A stretch of 64,000 nucleotides of DNA from Paractinoplanes tereljensis (GTDB lineage Bacteria; Actinomycetota; Actinomycetes; Mycobacteriales; Micromonosporaceae). The notes beneath the pieces were generated by a model. It was not told the origin of the DNA. It ran no database searches and saw nothing but the letters and a program-made list of their open reading frames with translations. Of this stretch, positions 27,258 to 36,561 are shown one piece after another; within the stretch, counting starts at the first letter, position 1, and each line of letters begins with the position of its first letter. The stretch spans positions 1-64,000 of the forward strand of contig NZ_BOMY01000010.1 of the NCBI RefSeq assembly GCF_016862435.1, given 5' to 3'. A program made the translations under genes and the position numbers.

Positions 27258-28136
27258 ATGAGCACCGTAGCTGGAGCCGCAGTAGTCGTAGGCGCGGACG
27301 GATCGACATGCAGCCTTTCCGCGATCCGAGCAGCCGCATCCGAAGCCGTCGAGCGTGGGCGGCCGCTGCGTATCGTGCACGCCTTCATCTGGCCGGCGCT
27401 CGGCGTTGCTGTTGGCCCCGCCGTCAACGGACCGTCCGACATGGGGATGCGAACCACCGCCGAACACATCCTGACTGAGGCCGTCATCGAGGCGGAGAAG
27501 GCCGCACCCGGCGTTCACGCCACCGCCGCCCTGGTTGACGGGGCGCCGGCCCCGGTGTTGCTCGGCGAGTCCCGCAACGCCGTACTGCTGGTGATCGGCG
27601 ACCGAGGACTGGGCGGATTCGGCAGCCTGATGCTGGGCTCGGTCGCCCTGCACACCACCGCCCACGCTGCCTGCCCCGTCCTGGTGGTCCGCGGCCAGGA
27701 ACGTGCCACCGGACCCGTCGTCGTCGGTATCGACGGTTCACCGGGATCCGAACTAGCGGTCAGCTTCGCTGTCGAGGAAGCGGCACGGCGGAAGACCGGC
27801 CTGACCGCGGTGCACGCGTGGGATTCCTTCGACGCCCGCGGCCAGAAGGACGCACTTCCGCTGGTGTACGAGCCGGGCGCGCTCGAGGGTGAGGAGCACC
27901 GCCTGCTGAGCGAGGCGCTGGCCGGCTGGGGGCAGCAGTATCCCGAGGTGGCCATCCTGCAGGAACTCGTTCGCGGGCGTCCGGCAGCGATCCTGATCGA
28001 ACGATCGCAGAACGCTCAGCTTCTGGTGATCGGGTCCCGGGGGCGTGGCGGTTTCACCGGGCTGATGCTCGGTTCGGTCACCCAGACTGTGCTGCACCAC
28101 GCCGGCTGCCCCGTGGCCGTCGTGCGAGCCTCGTAG
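27258..28136 (+). CDS. Tandem-domain universal stress protein
   Basis: A 292-residue protein with two UspA domains, about residues 1-145 and 150-290. Domain 1 has GDRGLGGFGSLMLGSVALH and domain 2 has GSRGRGGFTGLMLGSVTQ, so both nucleotide sites look intact. The layout is that of mycobacterial Rv2005c/Rv2623-type proteins of the dormancy regulon (family knowledge). ATG 27258 follows GAGAGG at 6 bases. It is downstream of the single-domain USP gene. Confidence 0.92.
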   Translation: MSTVAGAAVVVGADGSTCSLSAIRAAASEAVERGRPLRIVHAFIWPALGVAVGPAVNGPSDMGMRTTAEHILTEAVIEAEKAAPGVHATAALVDGAPAPVLLGESRNAVLLVIGDRGLGGFGSLMLGSVALHTTAHAACPVLVVRGQERATGPVVVGIDGSPGSELAVSFAVEEAARRKTGLTAVHAWDSFDARGQKDALPLVYEPGALEGEEHRLLSEALAGWGQQYPEVAILQELVRGRPAAILIERSQNAQLLVIGSRGRGGFTGLMLGSVTQTVLHHAGCPVAVVRAS

Positions 28137-28266
28137 TCCGAAGTCCGACCTGAGGTTGTTCGAGCGGGCGGGCTGCGCTTCGCGTCATATGTGCCCACTA
28201 CGGTGGTGATCATGCTTAGCGGTCTGTCGGCCCTGCGCCGATGAGCTGGCAGACCTGCATCACCGG

Positions 28267-28736
28267 ATGGCCGGCACTCTGCTCTGCGTCGTCCTGGGCG
28301 CAGTGATCCGGGTTCTCGTTATCCCCGGACCCGAGGTCTTGGCCACCTATGAGGTCGCGCTCGTGCTGCTTGTCGATTCCTCCGGAGCCGTACTGATGCA
28401 GCATCGCGATGATCAGACCTCGGTCTCCCCGAATCAGTGGAGTCTGCCCGGTGGCCACGTCGAGCCCGGAGAGACGTCCAGGTACGCGCGGCGCATCGGG
28501 AACTGACTGAGGAGACCGGCCTGAAAGTGGCCGGACTGCAGGCGATGTGGAGCGGCCCGCGGCCCTACGAGGCCGGCTTCCCGCACACGGTGACCGTGCA
28601 CGTCTTCCATGGCACGACCGACGCTCAGCAGCAAGACGTTGTGGTCGGCGAAGGCCGAGCCATGGTGTTCGTGCCTAGAGACGAGGTTCCTCGGCTGCTG
28701 GTCGGCTGCTCGTATCGTTGGGCGTCGGGTTGGTGA
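28267..28736 (+). pseudogene. Frameshifted Nudix hydrolase
   Basis: Frame 1 gives the Nudix start (YEVALVLLVDSSGAVLMQHR, then WSLPGGHVEPGE) and stops at 28506. Frame 2 resumes inside the same helix with AAHRELTEETGL and continues PHTVTVHVFHGTT. Together they rebuild the Nudix box G-X5-E-X7-RE-U-X-EE-X-G-U, so one frameshift at about 28470-28480 splits the gene. Either the gene is dead or this is a sequencing error. The 3' end overlaps the convergent PPOX gene. Confidence 0.75.
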
Positions 28737-29127
28737 TCGAGATCAGCACGACAGTGTCTCCGAGCGTCTGGTTCCGCTTGAGTCGACCCATCAGGCGGCT
28801 GATCCGGCGGACGAGCGGAATCGTCCGCCCGTATTTGGCGCGTATCTTTACTTGGACGTCAGTGAAGAGCGGGCCAGCCGAGACGATCTCAGCAAGGCCG
28901 TGGTAGACGGGCGCTCCTCGCTTGGTATGCCCGCGCGGTGAGCAGGCTTGAATAGTGACGTGAGGGTTGCGGCGCATTCGCTTGAACTTGCCGGTTCCGG
29001 CGGCAGTCCACATGCCGACCCGACCGTTGTCTGCCGGTACCGTCCATACTGGCGTGGCCACCCCTTCTCCGCTGGAGCGAAAGGTGGTCAACAGCATGTG
29101 GCGTTCCCTCGTGATTGCGGGCGTCAT
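28675..29127 (-). CDS. PPOX-class split-barrel oxidoreductase (F420/FMN)
   Basis: A 150-residue protein of the pyridoxamine-5'-phosphate-oxidase-like split-barrel fold. The N-terminal barrel block is MLLTTFRSSGEGVATPVWTV, followed by TGKFKRMRRNPHVTIQACSPRG, typical of F420-dependent PPOX enzymes of actinobacteria. The substrate is unknown. Its 3' end overlaps the broken Nudix gene by 62 bases. GGGGACCA upstream near 29169 could be half a DosR-type site, but no right half is visible. Confidence 0.75.
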   Translation of the reverse strand: MTPAITRERHMLLTTFRSSGEGVATPVWTVPADNGRVGMWTAAGTGKFKRMRRNPHVTIQACSPRGHTKRGAPVYHGLAEIVSAGPLFTDVQVKIRAKYGRTIPLVRRISRLMGRLKRNQTLGDTVVLISITNPTPNDTSSRPAAEEPRL

Positions 29128-29223
29128 GGGGGAATCCCTGCTCTCTGGATCGACTGTCGCGGTGAATGGGGACCATATGATTCGTGGTCATGGATGGTGC
29201 CGTTTCGGCCGGGCGGCCACCCG

Positions 29224-29901
29224 TCATGCGGGAGTCAGGTGCAGATAGAACTCGGCGACTCCGTGGTCGGCGAGTGATCCGAGGGAGCCGTAACCACGTG
29301 GCGGCTGGATGCCCCAGTCGGCCAGCACGATGGGGACGGAACCGGTGGCCTCGACGGTGGCCGTGCTGCCGCGGCTGGTGAAGGTGACCCGAACCGCCCG
29401 GGTAACACCGTGCAGGGTCAGCCGGCCGGGTGCTTGAGCGGCACCGGCGGCGAGGTCGACCGGTGCGGTCAGCGTGAAGGTCGCCGTCGGGAAGTCGGCG
29501 GTATTCAGGCTGTCGGCGAACTGCTTCGACGGTTCGCCGTTGACCGTGATGGCGTCGAGCTGAAGGATGCATTCCGCTGCGGTGATGCGGTCCCCGGTAA
29601 CGGTGGCGGTGCCGGAGATCTGGTTGGTGCGGCCCGCGACGTCGCCCTCGCGTCCGAGCGTGGTCTCGCTGAGGCGGAAGCCTGCCACCGACCCCGGGCC
29701 GACGGCCCACGTGCCGTCACGGGGCTTTCCCGTCGTGATGGTGGTAGCCGATGGCAGGCCCAATGCGGGCGGGGCGGCCTGCGGTGTTCCACCGATCAGG
29801 ATCACCGTCAGGACCAGCAGAGTCACCGCGGCCGCAACAGCCCAGAGGGTTCGGCGCCGCCGGCTTCGTCGCTTCACTCTTTTCTCTTGGACGAGCGTCA
29901 T
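29224..29901 (-). CDS. Membrane-anchored YceI-family protein
   Basis: A 225-residue protein. The N terminus is very basic (KRVKRRSRRRR) and followed by one hydrophobic helix (TLWAVAAAVTLLVLTVILIG), so the rest is probably extracytoplasmic. The YceI lipocalin-like domain covers about residues 62-225: GTWAVGPGSVAGFRLSE, LNTADFPTATFTL and GRLTLHGVTRAVRVTFT are typical. YceI proteins bind isoprenoid-like lipids such as quinones (family knowledge). It ends 96 bases before the PPOX start and may be in one unit with it. Confidence 0.85.
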   Translation of the reverse strand: MTLVQEKRVKRRSRRRRTLWAVAAAVTLLVLTVILIGGTPQAAPPALGLPSATTITTGKPRDGTWAVGPGSVAGFRLSETTLGREGDVAGRTNQISGTATVTGDRITAAECILQLDAITVNGEPSKQFADSLNTADFPTATFTLTAPVDLAAGAAQAPGRLTLHGVTRAVRVTFTSRGSTATVEATGSVPIVLADWGIQPPRGYGSLGSLADHGVAEFYLHLTPA

Positions 29902-30161
29902 GTCTGATCACATTCCTTCGGTGAGACGTCCCCGAGGACTCGGAAGACGGAAAAGCGGTCGGCGACCGCGCCGAGTTCGATACCTCTGCAGCAGGCACCA
30001 ACAGTCCGAGCCGGAAAATCAGGCTTCAGAACCGTGCCCGACAGCGGGCAGCCGGGCCACCCGCGTACATCCGACGGCCTCGTCCGCCCAGATCGGCGAT
30101 CACGTCACCGCTTAAACCTTACACCGATGTCAAGGAAAGTGGGACGCTAAGATTGGCAACC

Positions 30162-30740
30162 ATGTCAGAGTTACGCCAAGAGCGGCGTCGGCCGCGCTCG
30201 GACGGGATCCGCAGCCGTGAGGCGATCCTGGCTGCCGCCATGGCACTGCTCTGCCGGCGTGCCGACGTGACGGTCGATGAGATCGCTTCCGCCGCCGGGG
30301 TCAGTCGTCAAACGGCGTACGTGCACTACCCATCGCGGGAGACGCTGCTGCGCGCGGTGAACGACCGGCTCGGCACCGAGGCCGCCGCCGTGCTGGATCC
30401 GGTAGAGGCGATGACCGGCCCCGTCACGGAGATACTCGCCCGCTGGCTGGAAGGAATCTGGGAACTGGTCGGGCGATACCCGCTCCTGCTCAGTCCCGCA
30501 CTAGCGTCCCTGCCCGCGTGCGAGCAGAAACCTCTGACCAGCCGATGTTTCGAACTGCTGGAGCGAGGACGCCACGCGGGTGAGATCGACTCCCGGACGC
30601 CGACGTCCTGGATGGTTCTGGTGATCATGTCGCTGGGCTATGCCGCCGCGCAACAGGTCGCTTCACGGGAGCTGACCGCCGACGAAGCCGGGCACCTGTT
30701 CCGCGACAGCGCGCTGCGCGTCTGCCTGCCCGGCCGATAA
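30162..30740 (+). CDS. TetR-family transcriptional regulator
   Basis: A 192-residue regulator. The HTH is clear at residues about 20-62: REAILAAAMALLCRR, VTVDEIASAAGVSRQTAYVH and YPSRETLLRAV. The C-terminal ligand/dimer domain is typical but does not reveal the ligand. The start is ATG 30162; a TAAGAT element at 30148-30153 would place transcription start almost at the ATG, so the mRNA may be leaderless. It is divergent from the YceI gene, a likely target by position. Confidence 0.85.
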   Translation: MSELRQERRRPRSDGIRSREAILAAAMALLCRRADVTVDEIASAAGVSRQTAYVHYPSRETLLRAVNDRLGTEAAAVLDPVEAMTGPVTEILARWLEGIWELVGRYPLLLSPALASLPACEQKPLTSRCFELLERGRHAGEIDSRTPTSWMVLVIMSLGYAAAQQVASRELTADEAGHLFRDSALRVCLPGR

Positions 30741-30984
30741 GCCATGATCACGACTCCCGGATATCGCTGATCGATGCGGTGGTCCGGCGGGTCGCCACCG
30801 GCGGGTACCTCGACGAGGCGCCTGCCAATCGCCCGGACCGTAGTGTCAACGGTACGTCCGCCGTCCCACCGCGGACGGCATCGAGACCGCGCCTCGACCT
30901 CCCTCGTCGAGTATGGAGGCCCTCTTCTAGATACGTATCAGTTCAGTGGCACACGGACAGGCTTCGTTGGCAAAGGACACTCTG
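30741..30984. other. Short gap between tetR and second ATPase
   Basis: No gene is supported. Around 30790-30815 the sequence GTCGCCACCGGCGGGTACCTCGAC is loosely similar to the family 3 repeats but too divergent to call a copy. Confidence 0.35.
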
Positions 30985-33615
30985 CTACCCGACTGCGCGT
31001 GACGTGGGTGGCCGGGCCGGGCGTTTCGCCGGGTGCACGAGGCGGTCGAGTCTGATCGCGGCGTAGCCGAGACTGGAGCAGGCCGCGACGATCAGCAGGT
31101 CGCCGATGGCCAGCGACTGGGTGCCCAGCAGGTCCTGCAGCACCGGCAGATAGATTCCGGCGAGTTGCAGGGTCAGGGCGACTCCGACCGCCGCGAGCAG
31201 CATCGGGTTGGCCCACGTACCCGGACGTGCCCGCGAGCCGAGCGCGACGGTGAGCTGGGTAGCACCAAGAGCGAGGAACGTCAGGGTCTGCCAGGGCCGG
31301 TCGGTCGCATGCGCCCATATCCCGACGCCGACGGTGACCGCAGCGATGACCGCACCGACGCGCATGATGCGCTGCCACAGGCCCGCGCCGAGCACCGTCT
31401 CGGACGGTGGGCGGGGTGGGCGCCGCATGATGTCCGGGTCGACAGGCTCGCTGCCCAGAGCCAGGCCGGGCAGGCCGTGGGTGATCAGGTTGATCCAGAG
31501 CAACTGCGCCGGAAGCAAGGCTAAAGGCAGGCCGACGAAGGGTCCGGTGAGCATCACCACGATCTCGGCGGTGCCACCGGACAGGGCGTAGAGCAGGAAT
31601 CGGCGGATGTTGGCGTATACGCGGCGGCCCTCCTCGGCCGCGGCGACAACGGTGGCCAGTTCGTCGTCGGCCAGCACCAGGTCGGCGGCCTGGCGGGCGA
31701 CCTCGGTGCCGCGTTTACCCATCGCGACGCCGATGTCGGCGCGGTGCAGGGCAGGACCGTCGTTGACGCCGTCACCGGTCATCGCGACAACCTGCCCGCT
31801 CGCGCGCAGCGCGTCGATGATGGCGACCTTTTGTTCCGGGGTGGCCCTGGCGAACACGCGGGTGCCCTGTGCGGCGCGGGTGCCAGGATCGGTGGTGCGG
31901 CAGTCGACGACGTCGTCACCGGAAGCGATGATGCCGAGCTCGGCCGCGATCGCACCGGCCGTGGCCGGATGGTCGCCGGTGATCAGCACCGGGGTGATTC
32001 CCGCCTGCCGGCACGCGGCGATCGTGCCGGCTGCGGAGTCCCGGGGCGGGTCGAGGATCGCGACGAGGCCGAGCAGACGCAGGCCGTGTTCTGCGTCGCC
32101 GGCGTCGGTGCCGGCCGGGCGGTCGGTCTGGGCGACAGCCAGTACCCGGTAGCCGTCGCCGGCGAGTTCACCGGCCCGCGCGGTGGCGCAGGTGATCAGC
32201 TCGGGCGGGTCGTTGAGGACAGCGGCCTGCAGCACGGCCTCGGGTGCGCCCTTGCAGATCGTCCGGGTCCGGTCGTCGGGCAGCTGGTGGGTGGTCGACA
32301 TGCGTTTGCGGATGCTGTCGAACGGCATTTCACTCACCCTCGGCAGTTCCGCGCGCACCGCCCGCCGGTCGATGCCGAGCTTGGCGGCTGCCGAGATGAG
32401 GGCGACCTCGGTCGGATCGCCGACCGGGAGCCAGTCGGGGTGGGTGGCGTCCGGAGCCTGCAGGGATCCGTCGTTGCACAGCGCTGACGCGCGCAACAGT
32501 TCCACCAGATCGAGCGCCTCGCCACCCACGACCTGGTCGTGGCGGTGCAACTTGCCCTGCGGTGCGTAGCCGGTGCCGTCGACGAACGCATCGCCCTGAG
32601 GCGTCCAGAGCCGGCGTACGACCATGGTGCCTTCGGTAAGGGTTCCCGTCTTGTCGGTGGCCAGGATGGTCACCGAGCCGAGGGTTTCCACGGCGGGCAG
32701 GCGCCGGATGACGGCGTGCCGGGCGGTCATCCGGCGGGCGCCCAAGGCGAGGCTCAGAGTGACGACGGCCGGCAGTGATTCCGGCACCGCCGCGACCACG
32801 AGGGTGATCGCGGTGATGATCATCAGCTCGAGAGGCTGATCGCGCCACAGTCCGAGAGCGAGCACGACAGCACACAACCCGACGGCGAACAGAGCTAGCA
32901 TCCGGCCCACCCCGGCGAGGCGGCGCTGCAGCGGTGTCATGCCCGGCGCTGCCACCAGCATCGCCGCGATCCGGCCCATCGCACTGGCCGTACCGGTGGC
33001 GGTCACTGTCGCACGGCCTCGGCCACGCACCACCACGGTTCCGGACGAGACCACGTCGCCCGCGCCCGACGACCCGGCGGCCTTGTCGACGGGGGCGGAT
33101 TCCCCGCTGAGCGCGGACTCGTCGATCAGCAACGCGACTGCCTCCTGCACGTGTGCGTCCGCGGGGACGACGTCGCCCTCGGCCAGCACGAGCAGGTCCC
33201 CGACGACCAGGTCCGCAGCGGGGACCTCGTGTTGTACGCCGTCACGCACGACCCGGGCGTCCGGTGCGGTCAGCGCGGACAGTGCGGTGATCGCGCGTTC
33301 GGCTTTGACCTCCTGCACCACGCCGACGATCGTGTTCACGACGATGACGAACAGGATGACCGACGCATCGGTGAAGTCGGCGGTGGCCAGGGTGAAACCG
33401 GCGGCGGCCAGCAGAACCAGGACGAGGGGATCCCGTAGTTGGGACAGGACGCGGCGCCATAGCGGCGTCGGCCGGCGCGCCGGGAGAACGTTGCCACCAT
33501 CGCGGTCCAGCCGCATCGCGGCCTCCTGCGATGACAGCCCGGCCGGGTTTGTCGTCACGTCCGGTGGTGCGGGATCGGACTGCGGGTGGGTGAGTTGCAG
33601 TTCGGGGGTGCCCAT
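30985..33615 (-). CDS. P-type cation ATPase, second CtpF-like copy
   Basis: An 876-residue cation pump. Landmarks are LSGES (170-173 region), M4 PESLP (278-282), phosphorylation loop DKTGTLT with D321, [17 protein letters not shown] hinge, and a six-helix C-terminal membrane domain. It lacks heavy-metal N-terminal domains. It is a paralogue, not a duplicate, of the pump at 23357-26185; the M4 motif differs (PESLP versus PEGLP), which may mean a different ion. ATG 33615 has GGAG upstream. It is 61 bases after an Acg-like gene on the same strand and probably co-transcribed. Confidence 0.88.
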   Translation of the reverse strand: MGTPELQLTHPQSDPAPPDVTTNPAGLSSQEAAMRLDRDGGNVLPARRPTPLWRRVLSQLRDPLVLVLLAAAGFTLATADFTDASVILFVIVVNTIVGVVQEVKAERAITALSALTAPDARVVRDGVQHEVPAADLVVGDLLVLAEGDVVPADAHVQEAVALLIDESALSGESAPVDKAAGSSGAGDVVSSGTVVVRGRGRATVTATGTASAMGRIAAMLVAAPGMTPLQRRLAGVGRMLALFAVGLCAVVLALGLWRDQPLELMIITAITLVVAAVPESLPAVVTLSLALGARRMTARHAVIRRLPAVETLGSVTILATDKTGTLTEGTMVVRRLWTPQGDAFVDGTGYAPQGKLHRHDQVVGGEALDLVELLRASALCNDGSLQAPDATHPDWLPVGDPTEVALISAAAKLGIDRRAVRAELPRVSEMPFDSIRKRMSTTHQLPDDRTRTICKGAPEAVLQAAVLNDPPELITCATARAGELAGDGYRVLAVAQTDRPAGTDAGDAEHGLRLLGLVAILDPPRDSAAGTIAACRQAGITPVLITGDHPATAGAIAAELGIIASGDDVVDCRTTDPGTRAAQGTRVFARATPEQKVAIIDALRASGQVVAMTGDGVNDGPALHRADIGVAMGKRGTEVARQAADLVLADDELATVVAAAEEGRRVYANIRRFLLYALSGGTAEIVVMLTGPFVGLPLALLPAQLLWINLITHGLPGLALGSEPVDPDIMRRPPRPPSETVLGAGLWQRIMRVGAVIAAVTVGVGIWAHATDRPWQTLTFLALGATQLTVALGSRARPGTWANPMLLAAVGVALTLQLAGIYLPVLQDLLGTQSLAIGDLLIVAACSSLGYAAIRLDRLVHPAKRPARPPTSRAVG

Positions 33616-33676
33616 GCCGGCTCCGGTCTCTGCGCGGGAAGGACTTCGCTGGTGGCGCTGAGATACCGGTCGCGGG

Positions 33677-34684
33677 TCAATCGGTCGTCCGCTCGACCGT
33701 CTGGTCGGTGGGAAGGCGTGGGGTGTGCGGGGCTCCGGCTCCGGCCGGGTCGAGGACGCCGAAGCGCAGCACGAGAAACGGGTGGCCGGCATCGCCGAGC
33801 AGCTGCCGCACGGTCTCGCGGGTGTCGGGGACCTCGATGGTCACGCTCAACGGCAGGACCGACACGTCAAGCTCGGTGGCCGTGAGCCAGGCCGCGGAAA
33901 GCGCCTCGCCGGCCCGTAGCCAGTTCAGTGGGCGATCTTCGGGACCGTAGAGGATGGCGAAGATGGCGGTGCGGTCATGGGCCTCGGCGATCACCATGTC
34001 GCTGCGGTGCCCGAAGTCGCGGCTGATCACGGTTGTCGGCGTGGTGCCCTGCGGGATGGCCGTGTCCGGAAGCCCGGTTTTGCGTGGCCGGGCACCGCCG
34101 GCCCACTGCTGGAGCTCCGCCTGCCAGCCGGCCTGGCCGGACTCGGTGCGTACGGCGAAATCCGTTGCCGCTGCCAGCTCGAAGGCCTGATGAGGTCTCA
34201 GCAGATGCAGCGAGGCGCCTTGCGACTCTGCTGCCGCCGCGATGGAACGCAGTTTGTCGGCATCGATGTGATCGCCCTGGATGGGCCGCCGATCGGTGTA
34301 CCGCAGCCCGATGGTCCGCAGATGGGCAACCGATTCGGGTTCGATCGGGATCCGCCCGTCGACACGCACCGTGGCGAGGTGCCCGGCGTGCCCTGCGGTG
34401 GCCGACCGGGTCACCGTGGCCTGCCAGCCGCCGGCGGCCAGGCTGATGAGGGCGTGGTGCAGTGCCGCACCACAGCTCACGACAGCCAGCCGGCTGTCGG
34501 GGTCGGTGACCGCGAGCAGGCGAGCAGGGTCGACCGAGAGGTCGAGGGTGTCATCGTGCGATCGCCAGTGCCACGGCTGGGTGTTGAGAACCGACGGCGC
34601 ATGACCCGCCGCCGAGACAGCATCGTCCATAGCCCGAGTCCTGGCCCGAGCCTCACCAGGCCGGGCCGAAGCGTTGCTGATCAT
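33677..34684 (-). CDS. Second Acg-family nitroreductase-like protein
   Basis: A 335-residue Acg-like protein. It has the same blocks as the copy at 22318: APSVLNTQPWHWRS, LAVVSCGAALHHALISL, GLRYTDRRP and WLRAGEALSAAWLTATEL. FMN binding is expected by family. The start is ATG 34684; ATG 34705, just upstream in frame, is possible too. A family 3 repeat lies 101 bases upstream. It is followed by the P-type ATPase gene, so each Acg-like gene in this window neighbours a P-type ATPase. Confidence 0.83.
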   Translation of the reverse strand: MISNASARPGEARARTRAMDDAVSAAGHAPSVLNTQPWHWRSHDDTLDLSVDPARLLAVTDPDSRLAVVSCGAALHHALISLAAGGWQATVTRSATAGHAGHLATVRVDGRIPIEPESVAHLRTIGLRYTDRRPIQGDHIDADKLRSIAAAAESQGASLHLLRPHQAFELAAATDFAVRTESGQAGWQAELQQWAGGARPRKTGLPDTAIPQGTTPTTVISRDFGHRSDMVIAEAHDRTAIFAILYGPEDRPLNWLRAGEALSAAWLTATELDVSVLPLSVTIEVPDTRETVRQLLGDAGHPFLVLRFGVLDPAGAGAPHTPRLPTDQTVERTTD

Positions 34685-34784
34685 GAAAGGTCCGTCTCCC
34701 GCCATACAGCCTCGAACAATCACGCGGCCAGGCCTGAGTGTGTGGATCTCGTCCACGAGGGGCGCCCACCAGGCGGCGAAGCGT

Positions 34785-34807
34785 CAGCCACCGGGGTCTA
34801 GAGCAAC
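34785..34807 (+). repeat. Intergenic repeat family 3, copy B
   Basis: The core starts CAGCCACCGGGG and continues TCTAGAGCAAC, preceded by GGCGGCGAAGCGT. It is closest to copy A, and the flanking similarity (GGGGCGCCCACC) extends about 50 bases to the left. Confidence 0.65.
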
Positions 34808-34894
34808 TACGCTGAAGACTACGCCTGTTCGCGAGGTCGACGTCCGGCAACCTGAATCGCATACCGGCCGAGCACGGCTATGGCGCGAGGTTCG

Positions 34895-35778
34895 TCATGC
34901 TGTGATCTCCTCGAGGTCCAAGGATGCGAAATGCCTGTTCGTCACGGGTCGCCGGAACAAGGGCAGGTAGACGTACGTGGTCATCCCGGCCAGCAGCACC
35001 GCCACCAGGGTCGAGCTGACTACGGTGGCCACGGAGGCGTCGGGGTCGTGCCGGGCAGCCATGGTGATCGCCATGGCGGCGACCGACGCGCCGATCAACG
35101 TGTACGCCCCCAGCACCGCGTAGACCGGTTTACGGGCCCACGGGCGGTGCCGCAACGCACCGACTCCGACGACAATGGCCGCCGGCACGACGATCCCCAG
35201 GTCCATGAATTTGACCAGCCAGAACGCTGTCGGGCTGGTCAAGTACTGCACGAAGGAAGGGTGATCGCGCATCGCGTCCAGGTAGTTCGGTAGATGAAGA
35301 CCGAAGACGACGAACGCCGCGATAACCAGCAGAAGAGCGCCAGCCGTACGATCGACGGCCGCGGACGTTGCCGGCAGCTGCTGCGCGGGAACGCTGTTCC
35401 ACGCGCGCAGGGCGATCGCGGCAGCGAGGACGAACACAGCGAGCAGAAGGGGGAAGAACCGCTCCACGTTGCCCGGCAGCCGCAGGTACTCGTTGCCGAG
35501 GATCAGCTGGGTGTAGGTGTAGACGACGAAAATGGACGGCGCCAGGGCCAGCACCGCAGCGGCCGGGTGACCGCGGACCGCCAGAACCCGATCGCGACAG
35601 TCACCGGCACGACCACGACCAGCGCGGCGGCGTCACTCCCGACGATCTGATTCAAGCTCGTCGCGGAGATGCGGTAGCGCAGAACGCCCAGCAAGAGCGG
35701 GCCGAGCACCGCCACGGCACCGACCCCCGCACCCAGGGCGATCAGTCCCGCGGCGAGTAGACGGCTACCTGTTCTCAT
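34895..35778 (-). pseudogene. Frameshifted polytopic membrane protein
   Basis: Two minus-strand frames hold one membrane protein. The first (from 35778) gives LLAAGLIALGAGVGAVAVLG through VVVPVTVAIGFW. The second continues AAAVLALAPSIFVVYTYTQ to the stop at 34895, with about eight transmembrane helices in all. Adding one base near 35580-35590 joins them smoothly (IGF-LAVRGHPAAAVLAL). I do not recognise the family beyond similarity to actinobacterial hypothetical membrane proteins. It is either a recent frameshift or a sequencing error. Confidence 0.7.
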
Positions 35779-35838
35779 CGCGTACCTCCAGCCGGTGTTG
35801 TTGCTGCGAGTCTGCGCCCGGCCGGCCGTAACGGGTCA

Positions 35839-35893
35839 GGGCCAGATGGCCCCTCATGGATCCCTGGTCTCGTGAAGTGGGGCCGGTCGGCCC
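35839..35893. promoter_or_regulatory. Two tandem DosR-like palindromes
   Basis: GGGCCAGATGGCCC (35839-35852) and GGGGCCGGTCGGCCC (35879-35893) are palindromic and fit the looser GGGNCN4GNCCC form of DosR sites. Tandem sites are common in that regulon. They are about 85-140 bases upstream of the gene at 35979 and 60-115 bases upstream of the membrane pseudogene. Confidence 0.5.
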
Positions 35894-35978
35894 TGGTAGC
35901 GCGTCCGCGGCCGCTCTACGTTTCGTGGGAGACACGAGATTTCCTGTCTCCGAGACGCAGGATGAAGACAGGAAAACG

Positions 35979-36461
35979 ATGTCGATCGTCCATCAGTTCT
36001 ACCGGTGGATGTACCCGCACGGTCGGGCGAACCGCCTGGCTCGGGTGCTGAACCGCGTGTCCGCCGTCCAGTTCACCCACGGCATTTTCGCGCCTTCCGG
36101 TTGGGTGACGCTGGAGGTTGCCGGGCGCCGCACGGGCCGGCCGGTCAGCTGCCCACTCGTCGTCGCCGACTACCGGGATGAGCGCTATCTGGTGTCGATG
36201 TTCGGCGTCGACGCGAACTGGGTGGCCAACGTCCGAGCGGCCGGCGGTCATGCCGTCCTTCACCACCGGTCCCGCGAGAACGTGTTCCTGTCCGAAGTTA
36301 CCGATGGGACCCGCCCCGGCATTCTGCGCGCCTACCTCAACGCCGCGCCTGGAGCCAGGCCGCACATACCTGTCGACCGGCAGGCACCGCTGCCGGCCTT
36401 CGAGCGAATCGCGGCACGCTACCCGGTCTTCCGGGTGACCACCGACCGGACGCTGCCGTGA
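35979..36461 (+). CDS. Ddn-like F420-dependent nitroreductase-family protein
   Basis: A 160-residue split-barrel protein of the deazaflavin (F420)-dependent nitroreductase (Ddn/Rv3547) family: FTHGIFAPSGWVTLEVAGRR, then TGRPVSCPLVVADYRDERY and VSMFGVDANWVANVRAAGG are the typical blocks. Such enzymes reduce quinones or other acceptors with F420H2 (family knowledge). ATG 35979 follows AGGA. Two DosR-like sites are upstream. Confidence 0.85.
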   Translation: MSIVHQFYRWMYPHGRANRLARVLNRVSAVQFTHGIFAPSGWVTLEVAGRRTGRPVSCPLVVADYRDERYLVSMFGVDANWVANVRAAGGHAVLHHRSRENVFLSEVTDGTRPGILRAYLNAAPGARPHIPVDRQAPLPAFERIAARYPVFRVTTDRTLP

Positions 36462-36561
36462 CCATCCGGCCGGCCCTCGGCCACTCGACCCTGGATCGGC
36501 GTGAGGAGCCATGATCTAGGGGGCACGACAACGGTCCCGGTCGTGGGGGAAGGCGGAGACG

